64,000 nucleotides of DNA, from assembly GCA_913052345.1 (NCBI GenBank), contig CAJXDR010000009.1:1-64000 (forward strand), written 5' to 3'. The position numbers and the translations under genes were made by a program. A model generated the notes under the pieces. That model saw only the letters and a list, made by a program, of their open reading frames with translations, did no database searches and was not told the DNA's origin. The DNA comes from UBA4421 sp002470275. GTDB lineage: Bacteria; Pseudomonadota; Gammaproteobacteria; Pseudomonadales; Azotimanducaceae. Positions 26,486 to 35,421 of this stretch are shown in pieces (position 1 is the stretch's first letter; every line of letters begins with the position of its first letter).

Positions 26486-27145
26486 CTAGAATTGCGAGAC
26501 TAGTGTTTGAAACGTGAGCCTAATGGTCTCTGCATCATGTGGCAACTTAATGAATCCGTGATAGTGGCCCTTCGGGTTGATGATCACGATATTGCCCGTG
26601 TGGTCCATAGTATAGGTGCCGGGGACTGGCGTGCCTTGGGCGTCACGAAGGGGAACCTTAGCGAAGGCCACATTCACCTGGCGAGCAACTTCGGCCAATG
26701 CTTCCCGGCCGCCCGTGACGCCCCAAAAACGCGGCGAAAACGCCGTGGCGTAGGCGCCTAAGGCCTCCGCCTTATCGCGCTCTGGATCCACCGTGACCAA
26801 TACCCCCTGGAATTGCGCCGATGTCTCTGGGTTATTAGCAAGCAGTGCCCGCTCAACCTGGCCCAAAACCGACATAGACGTTGGACATACGTCGGGACAA
26901 TTGGTAAAGCCGAAAAACACGAAGGACCACTTGTCCTTCAAACGATCATTGTCGAAGGCCCGACCCTGATGGTCGATGAGTTCGAAGGGCGCGATATCTC
27001 GGGGACGGGGCAGAATGAAAACGCCCTTACTGCGCATCTCCTCGATTGAGAGCTGGGGCTCTCGGGTGACGCTGAGAACGAACATGCTCACCACAATGGT
27101 GATAAATACCAGGCACAGGCCAACCGTTGAGCGGATGTTACCCAC
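26486..27145 (-). CDS. sco: SCO1/SenC copper chaperone for cytochrome oxidase
   Basis: 219-residue membrane-anchored thioredoxin-fold protein delivering copper to, or reducing, the CuA site of oxidase subunit II. One N-terminal transmembrane helix, then the metal motif C-P-D-V-C in FTNCPDVCPTS and the distant ligand His in YTMDHTGNIV. LVTVDPERDK is also typical. Its start overlaps the ctaB stop by eight bases. Confidence 0.95.
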   Translation of the reverse strand: MGNIRSTVGLCLVFITIVVSMFVLSVTREPQLSIEEMRSKGVFILPRPRDIAPFELIDHQGRAFDNDRLKDKWSFVFFGFTNCPDVCPTSMSVLGQVERALLANNPETSAQFQGVLVTVDPERDKAEALGAYATAFSPRFWGVTGGREALAEVARQVNVAFAKVPLRDAQGTPVPGTYTMDHTGNIVIINPKGHYHGFIKLPHDAETIRLTFQTLVSQF

Positions 27146-28076
27146 CGGCCAACGCCACGATGGGGGTCATCAGGATCGGCGCGGCAGGCTCCCCCACGAT
27201 GATTAGGTAATGATCTACCAACATCACCAAAAACAAAGCGCCAAGATAGAGGATGGAGTAACGGAACATTTGCATCGGTGCACTGGGATTATTATTTCTG
27301 AGGAGCACTATGGCCCAATAGAGAAATCCAGCGCCGAGAGACAGTGCGCCAGCCAGGTAAAGTGGACCCGACATGAGAATCACGTAAGGCAGAATTGACG
27401 CGACGATCAGCAAAATCGTGTACAGGAGTATGTGCAGACGCGTGAGCGCTTCGCCGTGGGTAACCGGCAGCATGGGCATACCCACGTTGGCGTACTCGTC
27501 TTTACGCTCTAACGCCAAGGCCCAAAAATGAGGCGGCGTCCAGGCAAAGATAATCAGCACGAGCAGCAGTCCGCCTGGGTCGATGCTGTTGGTCACGGCA
27601 GTCCATCCGAATAACGGCGGAGCGGCGCCAAACAGGCCGCCAATTACAATGTTTTGCGGCGTCGCACGTTTGAGATACAGGGTATAGACCAACCCGTAGC
27701 CAACCCAAGATGCCACGTTAAGGTAGGCGGTTAACGGGTTAATAAACACCCAAAGCAGCACCACACCGAGGCTGCCGGTCGCTGCCGCAAAAACTATGGC
27801 TTCCCGGGTCCCAACCCGTCCTGTAGCAACCGGGCGATTGTGGGTCCGCGCCATTTTTGCATCAATGTGTGCATCAGCGACATGGTTCACGACGGCTGCA
27901 GAGCCTGCCACGAGGGCAATGCCCGCAAGGGCGACAGCAACCGTCCATAGCGAAAGGCCGCCGTCAGTGGCCAGGAACATTCCCACCAGCGCACAGAGAA
28001 GCATTAGTAGCACCACGCGGGGCTTACACATCTCTAGGTAGTCGTGCCAGGAAGCTGACAGGGTTGCTTCACTCAT
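27138..28076 (-). CDS. ctaB: Protoheme IX farnesyltransferase
   Basis: 312-residue UbiA-family membrane enzyme converting heme B to heme O with farnesyl diphosphate. The Asp-rich prenyl-diphosphate site is NHVADAHIDAKMARTHNRP, and a second polar loop contains LERKDEYANVGMPMLPV. About eight or nine helices. It is 12 bases downstream of ctaA, so heme O and heme A synthesis are co-expressed. Confidence 0.96.
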   Translation of the reverse strand: MSEATLSASWHDYLEMCKPRVVLLMLLCALVGMFLATDGGLSLWTVAVALAGIALVAGSAAVVNHVADAHIDAKMARTHNRPVATGRVGTREAIVFAAATGSLGVVLLWVFINPLTAYLNVASWVGYGLVYTLYLKRATPQNIVIGGLFGAAPPLFGWTAVTNSIDPGGLLLVLIIFAWTPPHFWALALERKDEYANVGMPMLPVTHGEALTRLHILLYTILLIVASILPYVILMSGPLYLAGALSLGAGFLYWAIVLLRNNNPSAPMQMFRYSILYLGALFLVMLVDHYLIIVGEPAAPILMTPIVALAGG

Positions 28077-28088
28077 TGCTATTGCTTC

Positions 28089-29078
28089 TTAGGCCTGGGC
28101 CAACGTCCTCAATCTGGGCGCGAAGTTTACTGTAACCACACAGAGCAGCAACAGGGCACCGACCGTATTGTGAGCAGTAGCATTGATGAGGGGCAGAACC
28201 CAGACGACGTTCAGAATGCCGAGGGCTACCTGGGTCGCTAAGACCGCAAATAAGACCCCTCCTAGCAAGGGCTGAATGCGCAACAGCCGCAGGGCAAGCA
28301 ACGTGACCACAGCAACAACCACCAAGGCCCAAAGCCGATGCACCCAATGAATGGCCATCCGGGCCTCATTGGTAATTAGACCACCCAGGTAGTTGGGACC
28401 AATGGTCTGAAATATGTTGAAGCCCTCGGCCAGATCCATATCCGGACTATAGGTCCCGTCACAGCTGGGAAAGTCGTAGCAGGCTAAGGCTGCATAATTG
28501 GATGAGACCCACCCACCCAAGGCAATTTGAACAACCACGACAAAGAATGCCAGATTGCTCAACCAGGACGGAGAGGGCAGCTTTTGGATCAACGATGCCA
28601 GGCCGCCCTGTCGGAGGTAGAGCAACCAGATCAAGCTCAATGTCGTAAAGCCACCAAGTAGGTGTGCCGTGACAACCTGTGGCCACAATTTTAGCGTAAC
28701 CGTCCATGCCCCGAAGGCGGCCTGGAGGATGATCATTGCCATGACCACACTGGTCAGCGCGACGGGCGAATTCTCGTTTCGGCCCCTAATCGCCAACACC
28801 CAGATCGCGAACACGAGGAGCATCAAACTACCCGCAATATACCGATGGCCCATTTCCCACCAAGCCTTGACCACTTCCACCGGTGCGTTGGGGTAAAGGG
28901 TCTCCGCTTGGGCAATATCGCCGGCCGTCTCAGGGACCGTCAAAAATCCATAGCAACCTGGCCAGTCTGGGCACCCGAGGCCAGCATCTGCAAGCCGGGT
29001 ATAGGCCCCCACGGAGACCACGACTAAGGCCAGTAGAACGCCGGCTGCCGCCACACGCTTTATTTGTGTATTAACCAA
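28089..29078 (-). CDS. ctaA: Heme A synthase (COX15/CtaA)
   Basis: 329-residue eight-helix membrane protein oxidising heme O to heme A. Family marks are GCPDWPGCYG near the N-terminus, the His-bearing EMGHRYIAGSL and VTAHLLGGFTTLSL, and in the second half IHWVHRLWALVV and NATAHNTVGALLLL. The start is a TTG within the end of the upstream gene (eight-base overlap) with AAGG upstream. Its presence shows that the oxidase uses heme A. Confidence 0.95.
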   Translation of the reverse strand: MVNTQIKRVAAAGVLLALVVVSVGAYTRLADAGLGCPDWPGCYGFLTVPETAGDIAQAETLYPNAPVEVVKAWWEMGHRYIAGSLMLLVFAIWVLAIRGRNENSPVALTSVVMAMIILQAAFGAWTVTLKLWPQVVTAHLLGGFTTLSLIWLLYLRQGGLASLIQKLPSPSWLSNLAFFVVVVQIALGGWVSSNYAALACYDFPSCDGTYSPDMDLAEGFNIFQTIGPNYLGGLITNEARMAIHWVHRLWALVVVAVVTLLALRLLRIQPLLGGVLFAVLATQVALGILNVVWVLPLINATAHNTVGALLLLCVVTVNFAPRLRTLAQA

Positions 29079-29604
29079 TTTGAGATACCTTAAGTAACTT
29101 TTTTAAATCCTTCAGAATGAGCTTTGGGTTTGTATCCAGAGCGTAGAAGAACACCAGATTCCCCAAAGGGTCCACGATGTAGACACCGGGTGAGGGTTGA
29201 GGGCTCGTTGTCCTGATGCCAAGCAGGTCTGGCTGATCCGACGGGGGTGTATAGTCCGACGACGTTGTTATGCCTCGGCGCACCCTCTTCGCTTCCCTGT
29301 TCAGCAAAATGTGGGTTGCACGCAGGTTTTTCAATGTCTCCGTGCAGGCTTCTTTACATTGAGCCGCCACGGTCCACAGCCACCACTGCCCAGAGGTAGA
29401 TAGGGTGGCCCCGTCTTGAGTTGACCAGCCCAATTCTGTAATGGTCGACGGGGGGTCAACGAAGGCCCCGTTATTCGTTGTACCCCAGCCCTCTGCACCC
29501 CGCGCCAGATAAAACAGTGCATAGGATCCGCCCAGGGACAGGCTGGCAACGATAAGGATAAGCGTGAGTTGCCGACGCGCGCCGTTTTCTTTCGTCTCAG
29601 ACAT
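29071..29604 (-). CDS. Membrane-anchored SCO-like protein of the oxidase assembly operon
   Basis: 177 residues. One N-terminal transmembrane helix (LILIVASLSLGGSYALFYLA) then a periplasmic domain. The stretch WWLWTVAAQCKEACTETL has a C-x3-C pair placed as in SCO proteins, and PGVYIVDPLGNLVFFY resembles the strand and beta-hairpin after the cis-Pro of thioredoxin folds. The distant His of SCO proteins is not evident. A homologous unnamed gene is usual at this place in Pseudomonas cox clusters. A role in copper or thiol handling for subunit II is inferred. Confidence 0.72.
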   Translation of the reverse strand: MSETKENGARRQLTLILIVASLSLGGSYALFYLARGAEGWGTTNNGAFVDPPSTITELGWSTQDGATLSTSGQWWLWTVAAQCKEACTETLKNLRATHILLNREAKRVRRGITTSSDYTPPSDQPDLLGIRTTSPQPSPGVYIVDPLGNLVFFYALDTNPKLILKDLKKLLKVSQIG

Positions 29605-29645
29605 AACAATCTCGATTTACTTAGAGCGACGTGACCGCGTCGCGT

Positions 29646-30338
29646 TTAGTTGTCCCTTGCGGCCCTCAGGCCGTAAAAAATAAAGGCCACCATCAGCGTC
29701 AGCGCCAACCCAAACCAAGTGGCCGCATAGCCAAGGTGGGTATCGTCGCTCAACCGTTCTGCAAAGGGTGCTGCGTTCGCCACCCCGGGCTGTCCGGGTT
29801 CTAACCTTAGCTCTACGGGCTGCGCCTGGGCCGCAACCCCCATCCGCTTGAAATCACCGCGCTGAACTCTCTTCGGCCAGCCTAGGTTCCACGGTGTCTG
29901 TTCCCAGCTCGGGATCAAACCGAGGTCAGGCCAAACCACGGCGACTAGGGAGAGCCTGCCTGGGGGTGTCACCACGGCGGGGAGGTTACTCCTGTCCCGT
30001 TCTCCGGGAATGAAGCCGCGATTCACCAGAAGGCGTCCTGCGCGCTCGTCGCGAAAGACCTGAATCAACCAATATCCCGTTTTGCCCGCGCTTACCTGAT
30101 TGTCGATCAGAAAATATTCGGGTTGAAAGACGCCCTCGAGACGCAGCCGGCTAAAGGGCGAACGCATCTTTTCCATATCGGGCGCAACCGGCAAAAGGGT
30201 GAGTTGGGTGAGATACTGCTCTTCAAGAGACCGCTTAAACTCACCGCGATCCAGCTGCCAAAATCCGAGTGAGAATAACACTGGCAGCATCAACAAAACG
30301 AAGAAGCTCATCTTACGTCCAGGTTTGAACCTAGACAT
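29646..30338 (-). CDS. SURF1-family oxidase assembly factor
   Basis: 230 residues with one transmembrane helix at each end, the SURF1 topology. N-terminal LFSLGFWQLDRGEFKR contains the conserved G-x-WQ-x-R region, GYWLIQVFR and LVNRGFIPGERD follow, and HLGYAATWFGLALTL begins the last helix. SURF1 assists heme A insertion into subunit I. First gene of the leftward assembly operon, divergent from the DUF2909 gene across 57 bases. Confidence 0.92.
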   Translation of the reverse strand: MSRFKPGRKMSFFVLLMLPVLFSLGFWQLDRGEFKRSLEEQYLTQLTLLPVAPDMEKMRSPFSRLRLEGVFQPEYFLIDNQVSAGKTGYWLIQVFRDERAGRLLVNRGFIPGERDRSNLPAVVTPPGRLSLVAVVWPDLGLIPSWEQTPWNLGWPKRVQRGDFKRMGVAAQAQPVELRLEPGQPGVANAAPFAERLSDDTHLGYAATWFGLALTLMVAFIFYGLRAARDN

Positions 30339-30395
30339 TGCTTAACGACACCCAACGAATGCTATACAGTCCGTCTTCAATTTTAGGATTCCCTC

Positions 30396-30659
30396 ATGCT
30401 TAAAGTCGTCATCGTTATTTTGTTGCTGTGCGTGATTGCGAGTCTGATGACGGGCCTATTTTTTCTATTCAAGGATACAGAGCAGCCCGGCAGCAAACGA
30501 CTTTGGTATGCCCTAGGCGTTAGAATAACCTTTGCCACCCTGCTCCTGCTGACCATCGCCTACGGCTTCTATACCGGGGAGCTACGCATGGGCCTTAACG
30601 CACCATGGCATGGCAAGGGTGGTGACGCCGTGGGAGAACCCGTGGGCCCAGCCCCCTAG
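30396..30659 (+). CDS. DUF2909 twin-transmembrane protein
   Basis: 87-residue inner-membrane protein with two hydrophobic helices (VVIVILLLCVIASLMTGLFF and ITFATLLLLTIAYGFYTG) joined by a polar loop, then a short tail. It matches the DUF2909 family regularly found in aa3 oxidase clusters of Gammaproteobacteria; function unknown, possibly oxidase assembly or stability. It is the only rightward gene in the cox region and is followed at once by a hairpin terminator. Confidence 0.82.
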   Translation: MLKVVIVILLLCVIASLMTGLFFLFKDTEQPGSKRLWYALGVRITFATLLLLTIAYGFYTGELRMGLNAPWHGKGGDAVGEPVGPAP

Positions 30660-30666
30660 AAGTGAA

Positions 30667-30693
30667 AAAAAAGGGGCCCTTGGCCCCTTTTTT
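30667..30693. terminator. Bidirectional intrinsic terminator
   Basis: Perfect stem AAGGGGCC / GGCCCCTT with a three-base CTT loop, extended by an A-tract on the left and a T-tract on the right. It gives a GC-rich hairpin with a U-run on either strand. It would end the rightward DUF2909 transcript and the leftward cox structural transcript after coxC, so the assembly operon needs its own promoter. Confidence 0.9.
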
Positions 30694-30738
30694 ACAGTTT
30701 TTCAAATCCATACCGCATGGGCGCTCTAGGGCCGCCGC

Positions 30739-31662
30739 CTAGACCACGTAGACGAATATGAATAGGCCTACCCAGACAACATCCACGAAATGCCAGTACC
30801 AGCTAGACGCCTCAAACCCGAAACAGTCGTTTTTCGAAAAATGACCTTTAACCGCCCGGACCAGCTGCATAAGCAGCATGAAGGTGCCCAAGGTGACGTG
30901 GAAACCGTGGAAGCCCGTTAATATAAAGAACGTTGACCCGTAAATGCCGCTGTCTAAAGTCAGCCCGTACAGCTCATAGGCTTCAATATATTCCTCGACC
31001 TGAAGAATCAAGAAGACGATGCCCAAAAGAACCGTCACCGCCAGCCATGAGATGAGCTTCTTACGGTTTTGCTCCTTAATGCCATCATGCGCCATATGCA
31101 CAGTGACGCTCGACGTCAGCAGGATCACGGTGTTGTAGAACGGCAGGTAGCCCGCCAATCCACCGAGTTCTGTTGGGGCCGCCATGCTCTTAATCGGATC
31201 TGTAAACAGCGCGGGGTCCGGGTTCTGAACCACCGGCCAGGTCGCCTGGAAGGTAGGCCAGAGATAGTCACCGATAATGCCTTTTTCGCCTTCGCCACCC
31301 AGCCACGGCACCACGAGAACGCGTACGTAAAAGAGCGCACCGAAGAACGCGGCGAAGAACATGACCTCGGAGAAAATGAACCAGCCCATGCCCCAAACGT
31401 AGCTCTTATGCACTGAAGCGTTGTTCAGCCCCGCTTCATTCTCAGAGATCACCTTGGTAAACCAGGCATAAAGCACGAAACTAACGATCACGAAGCCAAG
31501 TAGGCTTTGCGTCCAATCCGCCACACCCTGGCCGCGAATTGTGTTGAGCGAGTCGGCCATCCCAGTGACGAGAAGCATTAGGCCAAAGGCCAGAAACACG
31601 GGGTACCATCCCTGCTCTGGCACGTAATAAATATCCTTATCCACCTCTGTCGAGTTGGCCAT
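30739..31662 (-). CDS. coxC: Cytochrome c oxidase subunit III
   Basis: 307-residue seven-helix subunit of the aa3-type oxidase. The opening YYVPEQGWYPVFLAFGL and the C-terminal FHVTLGTFMLLMQLV and EASSWYWHFVDVVWVGLF are diagnostic of COX3. The ATG is preferred to the TTG immediately before it because GGAGG is six bases upstream of the ATG. Last structural gene of the cox operon, 27 bases after ctaG. Confidence 0.96.
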   Translation of the reverse strand: MANSTEVDKDIYYVPEQGWYPVFLAFGLMLLVTGMADSLNTIRGQGVADWTQSLLGFVIVSFVLYAWFTKVISENEAGLNNASVHKSYVWGMGWFIFSEVMFFAAFFGALFYVRVLVVPWLGGEGEKGIIGDYLWPTFQATWPVVQNPDPALFTDPIKSMAAPTELGGLAGYLPFYNTVILLTSSVTVHMAHDGIKEQNRKKLISWLAVTVLLGIVFLILQVEEYIEAYELYGLTLDSGIYGSTFFILTGFHGFHVTLGTFMLLMQLVRAVKGHFSKNDCFGFEASSWYWHFVDVVWVGLFIFVYVV

Positions 31663-31689
31663 CAATCTCCTCCGCTATTAAGAGAACCA

Positions 31690-32310
31690 CTACCCCCCGG
31701 CAGCGATATCAGAATCTATCGGCTCCTGACTGGCCGTGCTCGTGGCCGCCATGTCCGCAGGCAGGCCGATCCGCTCCGTCACGTCAAACAGCGCGTAGCT
31801 TAAACTTATCGACTGAACATTTCTCGGCAAATCCCGGTCCACGATGAACCTCATGGGCATTTCCATTTCTTCACCTGGCTGGAGTAGCTGCTGCTCGAAG
31901 CAAAAACACTCGGTCTTGTGAAAATACTGCGTGGCCGCCACCGGAACCAAGGACGGGATAGCTTGCCCAATCATCGGCCGCGACGTTGGATTCTTAACAA
32001 AGAAACTCACCGTCTTGGGCTCGCCAGGATGGACCCGAACCGAGCCCTTGCCCGAACGAAATTCCCAAATCATGCCCTGGTTGGTATTCGTTAAAAAATT
32101 GACTCTGACAAGGCGAGACGTATCCGGTTGGGCGCTTGCTTCTTCAAAGACATAGGGCCCACCCGTTTTCCCGTTGAGCCCGGTGATCTCGCAAAACAAG
32201 TCGTAAAGCGGCACCAAGGCCACCACGAAGCCGCACATGCCGAGCACTATCAACCCCAGCTTACGCACCGTTTGCTTGATGTTCTTCTGTCGCTCCTCAT
32301 GGGACGTCAT
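31690..32310 (-). CDS. ctaG: Cox11/CtaG copper chaperone for CuB
   Basis: 206 residues. One N-terminal transmembrane helix (LIVLGMCGFVVALVPLYDLF) and a periplasmic immunoglobulin-like domain with the copper motif C-F-C-F in HKTECFCFEQQ, plus FFVKNPTSRPMIGQAIPS. It inserts copper into the CuB site of subunit I. Located between ctaD and coxC as in most alpha- and gammaproteobacterial operons. Confidence 0.96.
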   Translation of the reverse strand: MTSHEERQKNIKQTVRKLGLIVLGMCGFVVALVPLYDLFCEITGLNGKTGGPYVFEEASAQPDTSRLVRVNFLTNTNQGMIWEFRSGKGSVRVHPGEPKTVSFFVKNPTSRPMIGQAIPSLVPVAATQYFHKTECFCFEQQLLQPGEEMEMPMRFIVDRDLPRNVQSISLSYALFDVTERIGLPADMAATSTASQEPIDSDIAAGG

Positions 32311-32339
32311 CGTTTCAGCCTCGATCTTCGTTATACATC

Positions 32340-33944
32340 TTAGCCGTGTACTTCTTCGGCTTTGACTTCAGGTGGATGCGTGAAGGAGTGATAGGGCGCA
32401 GGGGACGGCAGCGTCCACTCTAGCCCACGAGCACCTTCCCATCCCCGAGCAGTCGCTGGCTTCCCGCTTCGAATCGCCTTGATCACAACAAAGAGGAAGA
32501 ACAACTGGGAAAATCCGAAGATAAAAGCCCCGATGCTGGACAGCATGTTGAAGTCCGCAAACTGAAGCGCGTAATCCGGAATTCGACGGGGCATGCCGGC
32601 GAGACCCGAAAAGTGTTGGGGGAAGAACGTGACGTTCACCCCGATAAAGGACAACCAAAAATGTAGCTTGCCCAAGGCCTCGTCGTACATCTTCCCGGTC
32701 CACTTAGGCAGCCAAAAATAAACTGCGGCAATGATCGAGAACAAAGCGCCGGGGACCAACACATAGTGGAAGTGGGCTACTACGAAGTAAGTATCGTGAT
32801 ACTGATAGTCAGCCGGGGTGATGGCCAACATTAGCCCCGAGAATCCGCCCATGGTAAACAGCACCACAAAGGCGATAGCAAAAAGCATCGGCGTTTCGAA
32901 AGTCATGGATCCGCGCCACATGGTCGCAATCCAGTTAAAAACCTTCACCCCGGTCGGAATGGCGATCAGCATCGTGGAATACATAAAGAAGAGCTGGCCG
33001 GCCAGGGGCATGCCCACAGTGAACATATGGTGGGCCCAGACGATGAAGGATAAGAACGCAATAGACGCAACCGCGTACACCATTGAGGTATACCCAAAGA
33101 GCTGTTTGCGGGCGAAAGCCGGAATGATGTGAGAGATAATCCCGAAAGCCGGCAAAATCATGATGTATACCTCAGGGTGCCCAAAGAACCAGAAGATGTG
33201 CTGGAACATGACCGGATCACCACCGCCGGCAGCGTTAAAGAAGCTGGTGCCGAAGTGAATGTCGAACAACATCATGGTCACCGCGCCCGCCAGAACAGGC
33301 ATCACGGCAATCAGCAGATAGGCGGTAATCAGCCAAGTCCAAACAAACATCGGCATCTTCATGAGCGTCATGCCCGGGGCACGCATGTTCAGAATGGTAG
33401 CGATGATGTTGATGCTACCCATGATGGATGAAGCACCCATCAGGTGAACGGCAAAAATAAAGAAGGTTACCGAATCTGGCGCATAGGTCGTCGACAGCGG
33501 CGCATAAAACGTCCAGCCAAAGTTCGGACCGCCACCTTCCATGAACAGCGTAGAGATCATGATTCCGAAGGCGAAGGGCAGAATCCAGAAGGACAGGTTG
33601 TTCATCCTGGGCAACGCCATATCTGGCGCTCCAACCTGCATAGGAATAAGCCAGTTAGCCAAGCCCACAAAGGCTGGCATGATGGCCCCAAAGACCATGA
33701 TCAGACCGTGATTGGTGGTCATTTGATTAAAGAATTCAGGCTGGACGAACTGCAGTCCTGGCTGGAACAGCTCGGTGCGGATCACTAGCGCCATGAGTCC
33801 GCCGATCAAGAACATGGCAAAACTAAACCACAGGTATAGTGTCCCGATGTCCTTGTGGTTCGTCGTATAGAGCCACCGGAGAAGCCCCTTGGCTGGTCCG
33901 TGATCGTGGTGGTCGTGATGGCCTGCGTGTATTACTTCGCTCAT
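32340..33944 (-). CDS. ctaD: Cytochrome c oxidase subunit I
   Basis: 534-residue catalytic subunit with 12 helices, carrying heme a and the heme a3-CuB centre. The D-channel entrance is GAPDMALPRMNN. The CuB His and cross-linked Tyr are in FFGHPEVYIM, where Glu two residues after His marks an A1-type enzyme. The other CuB ligands are in WAHHMFTVG, and the heme ligands are in HDTYFVVAHFHYVL. A His-rich N-terminus (HAGHHDHHDHG) is common in this type. Proton pumping is expected. Confidence 0.98.
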   Translation of the reverse strand: MSEVIHAGHHDHHDHGPAKGLLRWLYTTNHKDIGTLYLWFSFAMFLIGGLMALVIRTELFQPGLQFVQPEFFNQMTTNHGLIMVFGAIMPAFVGLANWLIPMQVGAPDMALPRMNNLSFWILPFAFGIMISTLFMEGGGPNFGWTFYAPLSTTYAPDSVTFFIFAVHLMGASSIMGSINIIATILNMRAPGMTLMKMPMFVWTWLITAYLLIAVMPVLAGAVTMMLFDIHFGTSFFNAAGGGDPVMFQHIFWFFGHPEVYIMILPAFGIISHIIPAFARKQLFGYTSMVYAVASIAFLSFIVWAHHMFTVGMPLAGQLFFMYSTMLIAIPTGVKVFNWIATMWRGSMTFETPMLFAIAFVVLFTMGGFSGLMLAITPADYQYHDTYFVVAHFHYVLVPGALFSIIAAVYFWLPKWTGKMYDEALGKLHFWLSFIGVNVTFFPQHFSGLAGMPRRIPDYALQFADFNMLSSIGAFIFGFSQLFFLFVVIKAIRSGKPATARGWEGARGLEWTLPSPAPYHSFTHPPEVKAEEVHG

Positions 33945-33953
33945 GACTATTCC

Positions 33954-35087
33954 TTACTGACCGTTAGATAAATTCATTACGTCTTGCGGTTGGGACATGT
34001 CCCCCGCGTCGTTGCCAAAGGCATGGCGTTGGTAGTGGACGACCGACGCCAGCTGCACTGGATCCAGCTGCTTACCGAATGCCTGCATGGCTGTCCCAGC
34101 CACGCCGTTAATAACAAGGCTCAGATGCTCATCCCGAGGTCCGCTTGCAATGGCGGATCCCACAATAGCCGGGAAGGCGGGGGGAATGCCTTCCCCGTTA
34201 ACCAAGTGACAGCTGGCGCAATAGGTGCCGTACACAGTTTCGCCATTGGCCATCAGCTGTTCATGGGTAAGCGTTTCCGCAAAACTTTCTTCACGTACCA
34301 GCTCTGAAGTCACCTTCGACGCGTACCAGGCGTCAAATTCCTGTTCGGGCAAGACCTCAACAACGATGGGCATAAAGCCATGGTCCTTACCGCACAGTTC
34401 GGTGCATTGTCCCCGATACACGCCAGGCTCAGGAACCACCGTCCAAAGTTCGTTTAACATCCCCGGCACCGCATCGCGCTTAATGCCAAAATCCGGTACC
34501 CACCACGCGTGGATTACGTCTTCTGCCGTCACCAGGAATCTAACCTTCCTGTTGGCTGGAATGCGCAGGGGCTCATCTACCTCTAGCAAGTAGTTATCAG
34601 TCTTGACGGACTGATTTGTGATCTGATCCCGTGGCGTCGCCAGATTTGAGAAAAACGAGTAGGTGTCGTTGTAGTCCCCGTCAAGGTACTTGTACTGCCA
34701 CTTCCACTGATATCCGCGTACTTCAACCAGCATGTCCTCGCCCCCGGTGTCGTACATGGCGACCAAGACCTGGGTGGCTGGGATCGCCATAAGGATGAGG
34801 ATCAAAGTGGGGATGACCGTCCATGCGATTTCGATACGCGTGTCGTCGTGAAAATTTGCCGGTTCCGCACCTAAAGATTTGCGGTGGTTGAATACGGACC
34901 AAAATAGCGCGCCAAAGACGATAATGCCGATCACGACACAGATACCAAGAATAATCATGTGAAGCTCATACACCTGGCGGCTGATCTCCGTCACACCAAC
35001 TCGCATGTTGAGCTCGTCCGCAAGCGCTGAACCCGAGGCTACAGCCAGCAGAGCTCCTGAGGCGAGGCGTGCAATAAAATTCTTCAT
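33954..35087 (-). CDS. coxB: Cytochrome c oxidase subunit II with fused cytochrome c domain
   Basis: About 377 residues. A signal peptide (LASGALLAVASGSALA) is followed by two transmembrane helices. The CuA domain has HAWWVPDFGIK and the CuA loop GQCTELCGKDHGFMP. It is followed by a C-terminal cytochrome c domain with CASCHLVNGEG and a likely axial Met in GTAMQAFG. The fusion is caa3-like, letting small cytochromes or the c domain feed CuA directly. The ATG chosen begins the signal peptide; an in-frame start 18 codons earlier would add only polar residues. First gene of the cox structural operon. Confidence 0.95.
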   Translation of the reverse strand: MKNFIARLASGALLAVASGSALADELNMRVGVTEISRQVYELHMIILGICVVIGIIVFGALFWSVFNHRKSLGAEPANFHDDTRIEIAWTVIPTLILILMAIPATQVLVAMYDTGGEDMLVEVRGYQWKWQYKYLDGDYNDTYSFFSNLATPRDQITNQSVKTDNYLLEVDEPLRIPANRKVRFLVTAEDVIHAWWVPDFGIKRDAVPGMLNELWTVVPEPGVYRGQCTELCGKDHGFMPIVVEVLPEQEFDAWYASKVTSELVREESFAETLTHEQLMANGETVYGTYCASCHLVNGEGIPPAFPAIVGSAIASGPRDEHLSLVINGVAGTAMQAFGKQLDPVQLASVVHYQRHAFGNDAGDMSQPQDVMNLSNGQ

Positions 35088-35389
35088 TCTGCTTGTCTCT
35101 TGTGTCGTCTTTGTTTGTCGTCTTTGTCGAAACCGATTCATTCAATCGATTTGCCAGGTTGTGGCGGGTGAGTCCACTCAAACCCTAGTGACCGGTCGTC
35201 ATTGATCCCGGTCTTGCGGCCTTGGGTGACTATAAATCCCTTACTCTTCCGCTGAGCACATTGTTCTGGATTCCTGCCACACTAAAGCCACTGCCCCTTT
35301 GAGTGCCTCACGCTACCGGTCACAATCGGGCAGGGCAGAGGTCAAAGGCGCCTTATCACCCTAGGGTAAAAATGGCTGTCGTTTGAAGA

Positions 35390-35413
35390 TTCACACAAAG
35401 CGACTTGTGTAAA
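35390..35413. promoter_or_regulatory. Inverted repeat at the cox transcription start (possible operator or leader hairpin)
   Basis: Arms TTCACACAA and TTGTGTAAA pair with one mismatch across a six-base centre AGCGAC. The element begins one or two bases downstream of the predicted leftward start site, where a bound repressor or an RNA hairpin could act. The regulator is not identified; the arms do not match the FNR/Anr consensus. Confidence 0.5.
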
Positions 35414-35421
35414 TCATGTGA

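Noticed and set aside
35281..35300. Cobalamin-riboswitch-like GCCACTG in the cox leader
   Set aside because: Only the seven-base core is present; the surrounding B12-box and helix sequences are missing and the orientation does not suit coxB.
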